From an uncultured Oscillospiraceae bacterium (GTDB taxonomy: Bacteria; Bacillota; Clostridia; Oscillospirales; Oscillospiraceae), in NCBI GenBank assembly GCA_944386835.1, contig CALXCQ010000005.1, positions 1-37,157 on the forward strand: a stretch of 37,157 nt of DNA. The letters run 5' to 3'. The notes beneath the pieces are model-generated. The model ran no database searches. It saw nothing but the letters and a program-made list of their open reading frames with translations, and was not told where the DNA came from. This document shows positions 1 through 8,092 of the stretch, piece by piece (within the stretch, counting starts at the first letter, position 1; each line of letters begins with the position of its first letter). Both the position numbers and the translations under genes were made by a program.

Positions 1-2
1 GG

Positions 3-776
3 ATGTCTGACATGACGGCGGAGGACATTCAATATATTTCGGCCTTTGACCAAGTTACGGCGCAGCAGGTTGCCCAGGGGCTGAGAAGTGCAGCCGGACA
101 GAAAACCTACGAACCGGAGAATTTTTATTCCTTCTATCATATGACGGTATACTTAAGCGAAATAGATAGCTCAGATGAGGAACAGTTTACTTTGTCGGCA
201 GGCCTGGAGGAAGATTTGGTGGAAGTGGTGTACAGAAATGGGAAAGGAGATAGCGAAAGCGGATGGTTCTCAGATGACACGCTGTATTGGCTACTTCGCA
301 ATACGTATTGCACTGAAGGAAAAATAGAAACGGAACAGTACAATATGTACCAGGAAATCATAGAAGCGCGGGCTCTGGAAGATGTTCAGACTGTCAGCAA
401 ACCGGATGGAACCCCAGCCTTTACCGGATATGAGATTACCGGCTTTGCACAAAAGGATACTCTGGAAGCAAACAGCGGAACCTATGAAGTCTGTACATGG
501 AGTGTCGCCTTCCTGATTGACACCAGTGAGATTATGGAAATTCCCTGGGCGGGCGGGATGTATCTGGATGCGGAAGGACGGGTGTGCGGCTATGAGCAAG
601 AGACCTATTTTGTAGTGAATACGGCAGCTACAGAGGAATATCGCTTTTTACCATGGGACTTGTACAGTGGACCCGATGAAGCCGCCGGGAAGGAAAATGC
701 CCTTCACATAATCGAAACAGCATTTGCAGACAATGAAAGACTTCCCGGCAAGGAACAATCCCTTTTGGGCCAGTAG
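3..776 (+). CDS. Hypothetical protein, probably 5'-truncated by the window edge
   Basis: Open frame of at least 257 residues ending in TAG at 774-776. No stop codon lies before its first ATG and only two bases precede it, so the true start is probably outside the window. I do not recognise the family. The visible part has no membrane segment. It is acidic and rich in Tyr, Glu and Asp, with predicted beta-rich stretches near residues 130-215 that alternate aromatic and charged residues, and a Gly/Trp-rich piece (IPWAGGMYLDAEGRV). It could be the extracytoplasmic C-terminal part of a longer membrane-anchored protein, but nothing here proves that. A strong hairpin follows 110 nt downstream. Confidence 0.6.
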   Translation: MSDMTAEDIQYISAFDQVTAQQVAQGLRSAAGQKTYEPENFYSFYHMTVYLSEIDSSDEEQFTLSAGLEEDLVEVVYRNGKGDSESGWFSDDTLYWLLRNTYCTEGKIETEQYNMYQEIIEARALEDVQTVSKPDGTPAFTGYEITGFAQKDTLEANSGTYEVCTWSVAFLIDTSEIMEIPWAGGMYLDAEGRVCGYEQETYFVVNTAATEEYRFLPWDLYSGPDEAAGKENALHIIETAFADNERLPGKEQSLLGQ

Positions 777-885
777 CCGATACCGGCCAGGTGTGCCGAT
801 TTGCGCCTGGAGGAAAAGGGCAGGAAACCAATTCCAAGACAGATGCCGGCATGCAATCTTTGCTTTTTATAAGTTGCTTTCCCAT

Positions 886-932
886 CAGGCAAGAGACGGT
901 GCAGCCAAAAAAGCTGCACCGTCTCTTGCCTG
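886..932 (+). terminator. Perfect 20-bp hairpin, likely terminator of the first gene
   Basis: A 20-bp perfect inverted repeat (886-905 with 913-932) surrounds the 7-nt loop CAAAAAA. Only a weak T-rich stretch (GTTCTTTAATC) follows on the plus strand, so termination may be less efficient than the stem suggests. It could also act on minus-strand transcripts leaving tadA. Confidence 0.65.
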
Positions 933-1012
933 GTTCTTTAATCTGATTTGTGTTTGGCAGGCGTACAGCTGGTACCGGAGATTCTGTCTTGCTGCCATGG
1001 GCGGGAACGACC

Positions 1013-1160
1013 TTGCGGAGAAGCTGTTTTGCAGAAGGACATGCTTGCAAAGATGTCTGACCGGGAGAATTTTTCTTGTGGAGGCACTTTGCCACGGGGA
1101 GACACTCCTACCCAGAAAATTTCTTACAGAAGGATGTCTTGCGAAGCAGCCCCCTTATGA
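1013..1160. repeat. Degenerate TTGC-headed short repeat tract between genes
   Basis: The gene-free stretch 777-1201 holds the hairpin at 886-932, then a run of imperfect 13-16 nt units starting TTGC or TTAC and continuing as GGAG, AGAAGG, AAAG or GAAG. The best pair is 1029-1055 with 1124-1149, about 27 nt related with few changes. A separate 7-bp hairpin (ATGGGAA/TTCCCAT) lies at 1173-1190. No convincing coding frame covers the tract, and I see no SRP RNA or tRNA in it. Confidence 0.4.
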
Positions 1161-1201
1161 GGGAGCTACTGGATGGGAACGATTTCCCATAGAGGTCTCT
1201 G

Positions 1202-1669
1202 CTACAGGCTGTCTTTTTTTTGCTTTGTTTTCCGCAGACGCTGAAAAAACCGGGTTAAAATCTGTGAACAAGGTTCTTCCAACACTCCGCCGATAACCTG
1301 AGGGTGGTGATTATAGGGATAGGAAAATAAATCCACTACAGAACCGCAGGAACCGGCTTTGGGGTCCTTTGCACCAAAGACTACCCGGGGAATCCGGGCA
1401 TTTAGAATGGCACCGGCGCACATGGGACAGGGTTCCAACGTGACATAGAGGGTACATTGCCACAGACGCCAACCTCCCAGGGTTTGGCAAGCCTGGGCAA
1501 TTGCTTCCAGTTCTGCGTGAAGCAGTGCAGATTTCCCCGTTTCCCGCCGGTTTTGACCGCGGCCTACAATTTGATCCCCCAGGGTAACTACGCATCCGAC
1601 TGGAACCTCACCGGCCAAAGCGGCTTGTTGGGCCAGAAGTAAAGCCTCTTTCATAAACATTTCATCCAT
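1202..1669 (-). CDS. tadA: tRNA adenosine(34) deaminase TadA
   Basis: Zinc-dependent deaminase that converts A34 to inosine in the anticodon of tRNA-Arg(ACG). The 155-residue product has the cytidine/deoxycytidylate deaminase fold signature: the proton shuttle and zinc ligand HAE at residues 51-53 and the zinc ligands PCPMC at 80-84. Length matches the family. The ATG at 1669 is chosen over one 33 nt upstream because an AGGAGG lies 6 nt before it. The C-terminus is basic (TRFFQRLRKTKQKK). The gene has its own promoter (1698-1726). The SRP RNA and dnaX that often follow tadA in Firmicutes are absent. Confidence 0.95.
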   Translation of the reverse strand: MDEMFMKEALLLAQQAALAGEVPVGCVVTLGDQIVGRGQNRRETGKSALLHAELEAIAQACQTLGGWRLWQCTLYVTLEPCPMCAGAILNARIPRVVFGAKDPKAGSCGSVVDLFSYPYNHHPQVIGGVLEEPCSQILTRFFQRLRKTKQKKDSL

Positions 1670-1697
1670 ATTTGGCCTCCTGGTATTTCCTGCATGT

Positions 1698-1726
1698 ATC
1701 ATATCTTAAAAAAAGGAAAAGATCAA
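1698..1726 (-). promoter_or_regulatory. SigA-type promoter of tadA
   Basis: On the minus strand TTGATC, 17 nt, TATGAT. The predicted start of transcription leaves about 20 nt before the tadA ATG at 1669. Confidence 0.6.
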
Positions 1727-1884
1727 AGAATATTTCCCCTTTGGTAAAACAGAAGCAGTTGGCGGTTAAGCTGCGACGTAGAGGAAACTCCGGGACGTCT
1801 ACCCGGAAAGCAGATCCATCGGAGCGGCGAAAACTGCCAGAAATGCGTGCTTGAAAATGAGAATTGCCGCGCTGTTGGGCGGCT

Positions 1885-2154
1885 TTAAAATAACGGTCCG
1901 GTGGGAGCTGTCGGAGATTTTTGGTACAGTGCGGTAGAAATCTCATCTTCCTCAGTGCGGGGGATACCTGTTAGCAGGTAATCTGTGGAAACATGAAAAA
2001 ATTGAGCAATCCGCACGATACAATCGGCAGCCGGCTCCCGGCGTCCTTGTTCGTACATACCAATGGTGCTGGCACTGACATGCAGAAACTGAGCCAGTAC
2101 AGCCTGACTGATACCGGCTTGTCTGCGTAAAGCTGCAATTCTGGCTCCTAACAT
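1885..2154 (-). CDS. Small XRE-family helix-turn-helix regulator
   Basis: An 89-residue DNA-binding protein. Residues 3-60 form a Cro/C1-type HTH: RIAALRRQAGISQAVLAQFL, then a recognition helix around SASTIGMYEQGRREP, then the usual closing YLLTG. About 25 residues of polar tail follow, with no second domain, so it is a minimal repressor or part of a regulatory pair. AAAGGAG sits 9 nt before the ATG. A minus-strand promoter lies at 2176-2204, and a divergent plus-strand promoter with an adjoining palindrome (2244-2310) is a possible self-regulated target. It is not embedded in any recognisable mobile element, and what it controls cannot be read from the sequence. Confidence 0.85.
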   Translation of the reverse strand: MLGARIAALRRQAGISQAVLAQFLHVSASTIGMYEQGRREPAADCIVRIAQFFHVSTDYLLTGIPRTEEDEISTALYQKSPTAPTGPLF

Positions 2155-2175
2155 GTAGATCAGCTCCTTTTTTTC

Positions 2176-2204
2176 AAAGTATCACAGGGATTTGTAAAAG
2201 TAAA
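2176..2204 (-). promoter_or_regulatory. Candidate SigA promoter of the XRE gene
   Basis: On the minus strand TTTACT, 17 nt, TACTTT, about 22 nt upstream of the start codon. The match is moderate. Confidence 0.4.
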
Positions 2205-2243
2205 GAAATTTGGAAAATTTTGGCTAATTCTACACGATAAGTT

Positions 2244-2310
2244 TAGACAGAAAAAGGAAATAAATGGTAAAATAAACAGGCCGGATTCGACATGTTTCCG
2301 GAAGGAAACA
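2244..2310 (+). promoter_or_regulatory. Weak plus-strand promoter with adjoining palindrome (possible operator)
   Basis: TAGACA, 18 nt, TAAAAT (2244-2273) is followed 20 nt later by the perfect inverted repeat TGTTTCC-GGAA-GGAAACA at 2293-2310. A palindrome just after a start site, divergent from an XRE gene, is a plausible operator, but no second copy was seen. The stretch 2155-2752 otherwise holds only doubtful short frames. Confidence 0.35.
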
Positions 2311-2463
2311 AGAAAACTGGGGCTATTTCAATACGGTATACAAAATCGTTACACCTGCTAAACATTCCCTGCATGTGCGCAGAGGTACGCCTACTTTGTA
2401 TATTGGGGAAAGCCGCAGCGGGCAGAGCATATAGAACCAGATGGGAAAGGAGATGGGAACAGC

Positions 2464-2703
2464 ATGAGATTGGGGGGTTATAATTTTGCGATCCGGCAGA
2501 TTCTAAAAGAAAGAGGAAGTAAAAGACACGATTCTAGAAGCCATATCGTGGAAACCAGGCGGTCTTCTGGCAGGGATGGCAAATATTATTGGAAAGAAGA
2601 AAGGAAAAACCGACTGACCCAGACCTACGAAATGTACAAATCTGCCGCCTCCGGGCCTGAGAGAACCGGGGAGGAAAAACACCTTATGCCCAGTCAGGAC
2701 TAG
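2464..2703 (+). CDS. Doubtful 79-residue open frame upstream of spoIIP
   Basis: The ATG at 2464 has an AAGGAG 11 nt before it. The product is very rich in Arg, Lys, Ser and Glu with no hydrophobic core and no family I recognise. The germination protease gene gpr commonly occupies this place ahead of spoIIP in Firmicutes, but this frame is far too short and has no Gpr motif. More likely part of a leader or intergenic region than a gene. Confidence 0.2.
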   Translation: MRLGGYNFAIRQILKERGSKRHDSRSHIVETRRSSGRDGKYYWKEERKNRLTQTYEMYKSAASGPERTGEEKHLMPSQD

Positions 2704-2724
2704 GTCTACTTTGGAACCTTCCAG

Positions 2725-2732
2725 CATACAGT
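2725..2732 (+). promoter_or_regulatory. SigE-like -10 element ahead of spoIIP
   Basis: CATACAGT fits the SigE -10 consensus CATACANT, and spoIIP belongs to the SigE (mother cell) regulon in Bacillus. The region 13-15 nt upstream (around GTCTACT) is a poor match to the SigE -35 box, and the implied leader is only about 13 nt, so the call is tentative. Confidence 0.3.
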
Positions 2733-2752
2733 ATACTGGGAGTTGATTACAT

Positions 2753-4042
2753 ATGGGATACAAAAGAGTTTGCCGTAAGGTATGTATAGGCATGTTGCTT
2801 TTAGCGTTGACCATACGGATGGTTTTGGCTACCGGTGTGGATCAGAGGGCCCATACTTACCTGGCCAATATGGCAGGGGATGAATCCTTTATCAGTTGGA
2901 TGCTGTATCTGGAGATGGGACAAGTTTATTCTCCTCAGGAAGCTTTGGAGCGTACCCAACAGACGCTGGCGGTCAATGCAGAACAACGGGAGCCTGAGCC
3001 AGCAGATGCCGAAGAGGGGAAAGAATCCTTATTTGTGCAGGTGACGCCAGTGGAACCGGAGGAGGAGCCGATGACCGGTGAGAACACACCTTTGGAAGCG
3101 GAAGATCCGGAGTTAGAAGAGGGGGGAGAGGAGGCCGATACAGAAGCCAACGAAATAGAAGAAGACACTGCCGAAGAGAATATTACACAGGAGAGTAAGG
3201 AGGAAATACCTTCCATGCAGGAAAGTGTGGAAAGTGTGACCCAGGCAGAACCGGAACAAGAGCCGGCTTCCACGCAGGCACCGGAACCCTTGACCTTTAC
3301 GGAACAAGAGGCACAGGCGATTACCATTGGCGGCGCTTGTACTTACACAGTGGACAAGACCGCCCTTTTGCAAAAACAGCTGGATTGGGATTTTTCTGGT
3401 ACAGAGCCGACAGTTTTAATTGTCCACACCCATAGCAGTGAGGCTTACACCCAGGAGACAGGATGGGAATATGAAGAATCCGACGAATTGCGAACCCAAA
3501 ATCCGGAGCGCAGTGTAATTCGGGTTGGAGAAGAGTTGGCGCAGGTGCTGCGTGACCATGGAATCTCGGTGATACATGACACCAGTATTAACGACTATCC
3601 CTCCTATAACGGTGCCTATGACCGGACACTGGAAAAAATTAACCAGTGGGTTGCTCAGTATCCCAGTATTCAAATGGTACTGGACGTACATCGAGATGCG
3701 CAGGAAGACGAAGACGGTACACCACTGGGCAGTGTAGTAGAAGTGGATGGACAAGAATCTTCCCAGATCATGCTGGTGGTGGGAACGGACGAAGGCGGGT
3801 TGGAGCATCCCAACTGGCAGGAAAACCTGGCCGCAGCGTTACAGGTACAGGCCTTGGCGAATCGGGACTATCCGGAACTGATGCGGAATCTGGATTTGCG
3901 GACAGAGCGGTTTAACCAGCATATGACAAAAGGGTCCCTTTTGCTGGAAATGGGCTCTACAGGCAATACGCTCAAACAAGCGCTGGTGGCGGCTCGGGCA
4001 ATTGGGGAGTGTCTGGCCCAGCTAATTGGTCAATATTCGTAG
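2753..4042 (+). CDS. spoIIP: Stage II sporulation protein P (peptidoglycan amidase/endopeptidase)
   Basis: Mother-cell membrane enzyme that cleaves septal peptidoglycan together with SpoIID during engulfment. The 429-residue product has an N-terminal membrane anchor (about residues 10-27) and a short extracellular helix. A strongly acidic Glu/Pro/Thr-rich linker spans about residues 78-182, and the catalytic domain runs from about 190 to the end. Visible signature residues are VHTHSSEAY (His225, His227, Glu230), DVHRDA (His313) and LLLEMGS (Glu399), which match the zinc-site pattern of the family. The linker is unusually long and acidic. In many Firmicutes gpr precedes and lepA-hemW follow; here gpr is missing and a minus-strand gene separates spoIIP from lepA. 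Confidence 0.93.
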   Translation: MGYKRVCRKVCIGMLLLALTIRMVLATGVDQRAHTYLANMAGDESFISWMLYLEMGQVYSPQEALERTQQTLAVNAEQREPEPADAEEGKESLFVQVTPVEPEEEPMTGENTPLEAEDPELEEGGEEADTEANEIEEDTAEENITQESKEEIPSMQESVESVTQAEPEQEPASTQAPEPLTFTEQEAQAITIGGACTYTVDKTALLQKQLDWDFSGTEPTVLIVHTHSSEAYTQETGWEYEESDELRTQNPERSVIRVGEELAQVLRDHGISVIHDTSINDYPSYNGAYDRTLEKINQWVAQYPSIQMVLDVHRDAQEDEDGTPLGSVVEVDGQESSQIMLVVGTDEGGLEHPNWQENLAAALQVQALANRDYPELMRNLDLRTERFNQHMTKGSLLLEMGSTGNTLKQALVAARAIGECLAQLIGQYS

Positions 4043-4085
4043 AGAATGAAAAAGAGGGGGATACTTTACAAAAAAACGCACAATA

Positions 4086-4121
4086 AAAAAAGCCTCAGCC
4101 GATTTACGGCTGAGGCTTTTT
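4086..4121. terminator. Bidirectional terminator between spoIIP and the convergent kinase-like gene
   Basis: Inverted repeat AAAAGCCTCAGCC, loop GATTTAC, GGCTGAGGCTTTT, flanked by A-run and T-run so that it serves both strands. It lies 44 nt after the spoIIP stop and just beyond the end of the gene on the other strand. Confidence 0.88.
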
Positions 4122-4125
4122 GGGC

Positions 4126-4737
4126 CTATTCAGAGGTTTTCGCCTCCCCTTTTATTTTAACTGCCTGGGCAATCAGGGCAGCTGCACCATCCAGCCCAAA
4201 CATACCGGTATCAATCACCAGGTCGTAGTGGCGTAAGTCGCTCCACTTGCTCTGGGTAAAGGAGGCGTAGTATTCAGACCGGCTTTTATCTTCCCGCTTA
4301 ATGACTTTATCCACAAAAGCTTCCGGGACACCGTAATAGGTGACCAACCGCAGAGCACGCACTTCGTTGGAGGCGTGAATAAACACGCTTAGCCGATCAG
4401 GACGAGATTGCAGCACATAGTCGGCGCAGCGGCCGACAATTACGCAGTCGCCACTTTGTGCCACCTTTCGGATCACGTCAAACTGTGCAAAGGCCAGTTT
4501 TTGGTTTAGCGGCATTGCGTCACTCATCATGTAGGAGGAGAGCAGATAAGAACTTAAAAACAGGCTATTGGTAGGCCGTTCATCAAAATGCTCCACAACG
4601 TCTTCCGACATGCCACCTTCCCGGGCTGCAATTTTCAGAAGTTCCCGGTCATAAAATTGATATCCTAAAAGCTTGGCCAGTTTTTCTCCTACCAAGCGAC
4701 CGCCAGATCCATATTGTCGTTCAATGGTAATGACCAT
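4126..4737 (-). CDS. Cytidylate kinase-like family protein
   Basis: A 203-residue P-loop protein of the cytidylate kinase-like family. The N-terminus ITIERQYGSGGRLVGEKLA has the relaxed P-loop (GSGGR in place of GxxxxGK) typical of this family, followed by YQFYDRELL, and VIVGRCADYVL near residues 105-120 matches its conserved G-R-C/G-A-D motif. The true substrate is not established for most members; it is distinct from the Cmk that acts on CMP. The ATG at 4737 has an AAGGAGG about 6 nt upstream, better than an alternative 42 nt earlier. It has its own promoter (4775-4804) and sits alone between spoIIP and lepA. Confidence 0.85.
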   Translation of the reverse strand: MVITIERQYGSGGRLVGEKLAKLLGYQFYDRELLKIAAREGGMSEDVVEHFDERPTNSLFLSSYLLSSYMMSDAMPLNQKLAFAQFDVIRKVAQSGDCVIVGRCADYVLQSRPDRLSVFIHASNEVRALRLVTYYGVPEAFVDKVIKREDKSRSEYYASFTQSKWSDLRHYDLVIDTGMFGLDGAAALIAQAVKIKGEAKTSE

Positions 4738-4774
4738 CTTGATTCCTCCTTCTTGGTTTCTTAGTAATAATCCT

Positions 4775-4804
4775 ATCATATATGTGAAAGAATTACAATG
4801 TAAA
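4775..4804 (-). promoter_or_regulatory. SigA promoter of the cytidylate kinase-like gene
   Basis: On the minus strand TTTACA, 18 nt, TATGAT, some 38 nt upstream of the start codon. Confidence 0.55.
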
Positions 4805-4889
4805 ATTAAAATTAGACCATAAAACTGTATAATTTAGACAAGAGTTGACATTGACACGCAGGGAATCCCTCACGGTATTTTGCCAACGC

Positions 4890-4918
4890 TTTACAAACAC
4901 AAGAGAATCTTCTATAAT
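4890..4918 (+). promoter_or_regulatory. Strong SigA promoter of lepA-hemW
   Basis: TTTACA, 17 nt, TATAAT: near consensus with ideal spacing. Transcription should begin near 4925, giving a leader of about 135 nt that contains the terminator at 4947-4977. Confidence 0.8.
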
Positions 4919-4946
4919 AAATTTTATTGAGTGACCACACACAGCG

Positions 4947-4977
4947 GGGGAAAACCAGCTGGTTTTCCCCGGTTTTT
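4947..4977 (+). terminator. Intrinsic terminator inside the lepA leader (candidate attenuator)
   Basis: A perfect 10-bp stem, GGGGAAAACC and GGTTTTCCCC around the loop AGCT, followed by GGTTTTTGT. The T-run exists only on the plus-strand side, so it terminates rightward transcripts. It lies about 22-28 nt inside the transcript from the 4890-4918 promoter and 80 nt before the lepA start. The nearest upstream rightward gene, spoIIP, already ends in its own terminator. Confidence 0.75.
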
Positions 4978-5059
4978 GTAAGAAATTACCATACCATTGG
5001 TGGCGGGAGTGACTGCCAGAGGGCGTATGAAGGTATGGAATGTGACAGGAGTATTGACC

Positions 5060-6865
5060 ATGACGGATTTGTCCAAAATTCGAAATTTTTCCATTGTGGC
5101 CCACATTGACCATGGAAAGTCTACCTTGGCTGACCGCTTGCTGGAAAGCTGCAATGCGGTAGAGCTTCGGGAGATGGAGGACCAGCTTCTGGACAATATG
5201 GAATTGGAACGGGAGCGGGGGATTACCATAAAGGCTCGGGCCGTGAAGCTGGAATACCGGGCGGACGATGGACAGGACTATGTACTCAACCTGATTGACA
5301 CCCCGGGCCATGTGGACTTTAACTATGAAGTATCCCGCAGTCTCAGCGCCTGTGAGGGAGCGATTCTGGTAGTGGATGCGTCTCAGGGTATTGAGGCGCA
5401 GACGTTGGCCAACACGTACCTTGCCATTGATGAAGGGTTGGAGGTGTTGCCGGTGATCAATAAAATTGATTTGCCGGCGGCGCGGCCCCAGGAGGGCAAG
5501 AAGGAGATCGAAGAGGTCATAGGGCTGCCGGCTATGGATGCTCCGCAGATCTCTGTCAAAAATGGACTCAATATTCACAGCGTGTTGGAAATGATTGTAA
5601 AACAAGTACCACCGCCCAGTGGGGACCGGTCTGCGCCCCTGCGGGCATTGATTTTTGACAGTCAATATGACTCCTACCGAGGGGTGATTGTCTATCTGCG
5701 GGTAATGGACGGCGTAGTGGAGCCGGGAATGGAAATCAAAATGATGGCCACGGGAGCGGTGTACAAAGTCGTGGAGACGGGCTACCTTCAGCCCAGAGGG
5801 CTACAGCCGGCCCAGGGGCTGGGAGCAGGCGAGGTGGGATATCTCACTGCATCCATTAAAAATGTGGCAGACACACGGGTGGGCGACACTGTGACCGGTG
5901 CCCAGAATCCGGCCGGGGAAGCGCTGCCTGGCTATAAGGCAGTACAGCCTATGGTCTTTTCCGGCGTATATCCGGCAGACGGCAGCAAATATGGAGATTT
6001 GCGGGACGCATTGGAAAAGCTGAAGCTCAACGATGCCTCCATGTCCTATGTGCAGGAGAATTCCATCGCTTTGGGGTTTGGGTTCCGGTGCGGCTTTTTA
6101 GGCCTTCTGCATATGGAAATTATTTTGGAACGGTTAGAGCGGGAGTATAATCTGGACCTGATTACCACTGCCCCTAACGTCGTGTATCATGTGACCAAGA
6201 CCAACGGAGAAACCGTAGAAGTTTACACGCCACTCAACTATCCGGATCCGGCAGAAATTGCCCAGGCGGAAGAACCCTATGTAAAAGCCAGTATTATTAC
6301 ACCTCAGGAATATGTTGGGAATATTATGGAGCTCTGCCAGCAACGGCGGGGAGAATACCGGGACATGACCTACTTGGATCAGACTCGGGTAGAGCTGCAT
6401 TATGAAATGCCGCTTAATGAAATTATCTATGACTTTTTCGATGCTTTGAAGTCTCGCACGCGGGGCTATGCCTCCTTGGATTATGAGTTGTTGGACTACC
6501 GGCCAAGTCGTCTGGTAAAGTTGGATATTCTCCTGAATGGGGAAGTGATTGACGCTCTGAGCTTCATTATTTTTGCGGATAACGCCTATCCCCGTGCGCG
6601 GAAAATTTGTGAGAAGCTGAAGGAAAACATTCCGCGGCAAATGTTTGAGATCCCTGTACAGGCGGCCATTGGCGGAAAAGTGATTGCCCGAGAAACCATC
6701 AAGGCGCTTCGAAAAGATGTGCTGGCCAAGTGTTATGGCGGGGATATTACCCGGAAGAAGAAACTGCTGGAAAAACAAAAAGAGGGCAAGAAGCGGATGC
6801 GCAGCTTCGGTACCGTATCGGTTCCCTCAGAGGCCTTTATGGCGGTACTCAAATTGGACGATTAA
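5060..6865 (+). CDS. lepA: Elongation factor 4 (LepA), ribosome-associated GTPase
   Basis: Translational GTPase that acts on ribosomes, proposed to aid back-translocation or 30S biogenesis under stress. The 601-residue product shows G1 AHIDHGKST (residues 14-22), G3 DTPGH, G4 NKID, domain II, and the LepA-specific C-terminal domain ending with basic [19 protein letters not shown]. It lacks EF-G domain IV. The start at 5060 is supported by CAGGAG 8 nt upstream and by the family N-terminus; a longer frame from 4997 would add 21 unconserved residues. hemW follows after 27 nt, presumably as one transcript. Expression may be limited by the leader terminator at 4947-4977. Confidence 0.97.
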   Translation: MTDLSKIRNFSIVAHIDHGKSTLADRLLESCNAVELREMEDQLLDNMELERERGITIKARAVKLEYRADDGQDYVLNLIDTPGHVDFNYEVSRSLSACEGAILVVDASQGIEAQTLANTYLAIDEGLEVLPVINKIDLPAARPQEGKKEIEEVIGLPAMDAPQISVKNGLNIHSVLEMIVKQVPPPSGDRSAPLRALIFDSQYDSYRGVIVYLRVMDGVVEPGMEIKMMATGAVYKVVETGYLQPRGLQPAQGLGAGEVGYLTASIKNVADTRVGDTVTGAQNPAGEALPGYKAVQPMVFSGVYPADGSKYGDLRDALEKLKLNDASMSYVQENSIALGFGFRCGFLGLLHMEIILERLEREYNLDLITTAPNVVYHVTKTNGETVEVYTPLNYPDPAEIAQAEEPYVKASIITPQEYVGNIMELCQQRRGEYRDMTYLDQTRVELHYEMPLNEIIYDFFDALKSRTRGYASLDYELLDYRPSRLVKLDILLNGEVIDALSFIIFADNAYPRARKICEKLKENIPRQMFEIPVQAAIGGKVIARETIKALRKDVLAKCYGGDITRKKKLLEKQKEGKKRMRSFGTVSVPSEAFMAVLKLDD

Positions 6866-6892
6866 ACATCATACCGTTGCGGGAGGAGAACT

Positions 6893-8083
6893 ATGATTCA
6901 GACAGTTTCTCAGGGAAAAAGCCTGGGCATTTATGTGCATATACCTTTTTGCCGTTCCCGATGTGAATATTGTGACTTCTATTCCCTTCGCGGAGGCCGG
7001 AGCAAAGAACTGATGGACCGATTTCTCCAGGCGTTACTTGCTCATATTAAGGAGACGGCACAGTTGGCGCCAGGGTATGAAGTAGATACTGTGTATTTTG
7101 GAGGCGGTACACCCAGCTTCTTTGGTGCGGATGGACTCAGACGGATTTTTCAGGAATTGGATAGGCGGTTTGCCGTCAGCAAGGATGCGGAAGTTACATT
7201 GGAAGCAAATCCGGATTCGGTCAATGAGAGAATGCTGGGGAAATTGCGCCGGGCAGGATTTAATCGGATTTCACTGGGAGTTCAGACAGATGACGATATC
7301 CAATTGAAAGCTCTGGGACGTCCTCACAATTACGAGCAAGCTGTGAAGGCAGTACAGGCGGCCAGAAATGCAGGATTCCGGAACTTGTCTGTGGATTTAA
7401 TGTATGGCCTTCCCAATCAGAGCCGGGAGCAGTGGATGACCACACTTCGGCATGTTTTGGATTTAAAACCGGAGCATATCTCCTGTTATGGCTTGAAAGT
7501 GGAGCCGGGAACACCTTTGTATGAATATGGCCACTGTGCCAACCTGCCAGACGATGATATGCAGGCAGACATGTATTTGTATGCGGTGGAGACATTGGGT
7601 GAATTTGGGTATACCCAATATGAGATATCCAATTTTGCAAAGGAAGGGATGGAGAGCCGGCACAATCTGAAGTACTGGACAGGCGGCGAGTATCTGGGAT
7701 TTGGCCCTTCGGCTGCTTCTGACTTTGCTGGGAAACGGTTTACCTGTAAAGCCGACCTGGAGACCTATATTACAGGTGTAATGGGTGGTGGACAGATCCT
7801 TTCAGAGTGTGAGTCTATTGCCCTGCGGGAACGGGCCGGAGAGTATGTGATGCTGCGGCTGCGAACGACTGTGGGAATTGCAGAGGAGGAGTACAGCAAG
7901 ACCTTTTTACTTCCCTTCGGGCCCTTGGAGCAGCTACTCCGGCTCTACGAAAGGAAAGGTCTGGCCAAGCTGGATGCCGGCCGGTGGAGCCTGACACCCA
8001 AAGGATTTTTGCTGTCCAATCAGATTATCGGCCAATTGTTGGAGGCACAACAAAATTCTACACCGATTGCAAAACTGCACTGA
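6893..8083 (+). CDS. hemW: Radical SAM family heme chaperone HemW
   Basis: A HemN-like radical SAM protein now understood as a heme-binding chaperone in most bacteria rather than a coproporphyrinogen dehydrogenase. The 396-residue product carries the 4Fe-4S motif CRSRCEYC (Cys20, Cys24, Cys27) followed by DFYS, the glycine-rich YFGGGTPSF SAM-binding segment, SLGVQ, and the YEISNFA and HNLKYW motifs typical of HemW, plus a C-terminal winged-helix-like region. GGGAGGAG lies a few nt ahead of the ATG. The usual clostridial and bacillar sequel hrcA-grpE-dnaK is not here; rpmH follows instead. A second paralogue, hemZ, lies at 22084-23544. Confidence 0.93.
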   Translation: MIQTVSQGKSLGIYVHIPFCRSRCEYCDFYSLRGGRSKELMDRFLQALLAHIKETAQLAPGYEVDTVYFGGGTPSFFGADGLRRIFQELDRRFAVSKDAEVTLEANPDSVNERMLGKLRRAGFNRISLGVQTDDDIQLKALGRPHNYEQAVKAVQAARNAGFRNLSVDLMYGLPNQSREQWMTTLRHVLDLKPEHISCYGLKVEPGTPLYEYGHCANLPDDDMQADMYLYAVETLGEFGYTQYEISNFAKEGMESRHNLKYWTGGEYLGFGPSAASDFAGKRFTCKADLETYITGVMGGGQILSECESIALRERAGEYVMLRLRTTVGIAEEEYSKTFLLPFGPLEQLLRLYERKGLAKLDAGRWSLTPKGFLLSNQIIGQLLEAQQNSTPIAKLH

Positions 8084-8092
8084 TACAACATG

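Noticed and set aside
933-1201. SRP RNA downstream of tadA
   Set aside because: Location fits Firmicute gene order, but the conserved tetraloop region (GTCCGGAAGGAAGCAGC-like) is absent on both strands.
724-1296. A 190-residue plus-strand open frame
   Set aside because: It spans a terminator hairpin and a repeat tract, runs into tadA on the other strand and has no family features.
1781-1795. RNase P RNA-like motif GAGGAAACTCCGGGA
   Set aside because: It differs from the conserved GAGGAAAGTCCGGGC at two sites, and no other RNase P RNA block lies within the short space before the XRE gene.
4793-5665. A 290-residue minus-strand open frame
   Set aside because: Shadow of lepA and its leader; His/Arg-rich composition without domains and antisense to a conserved GTPase.
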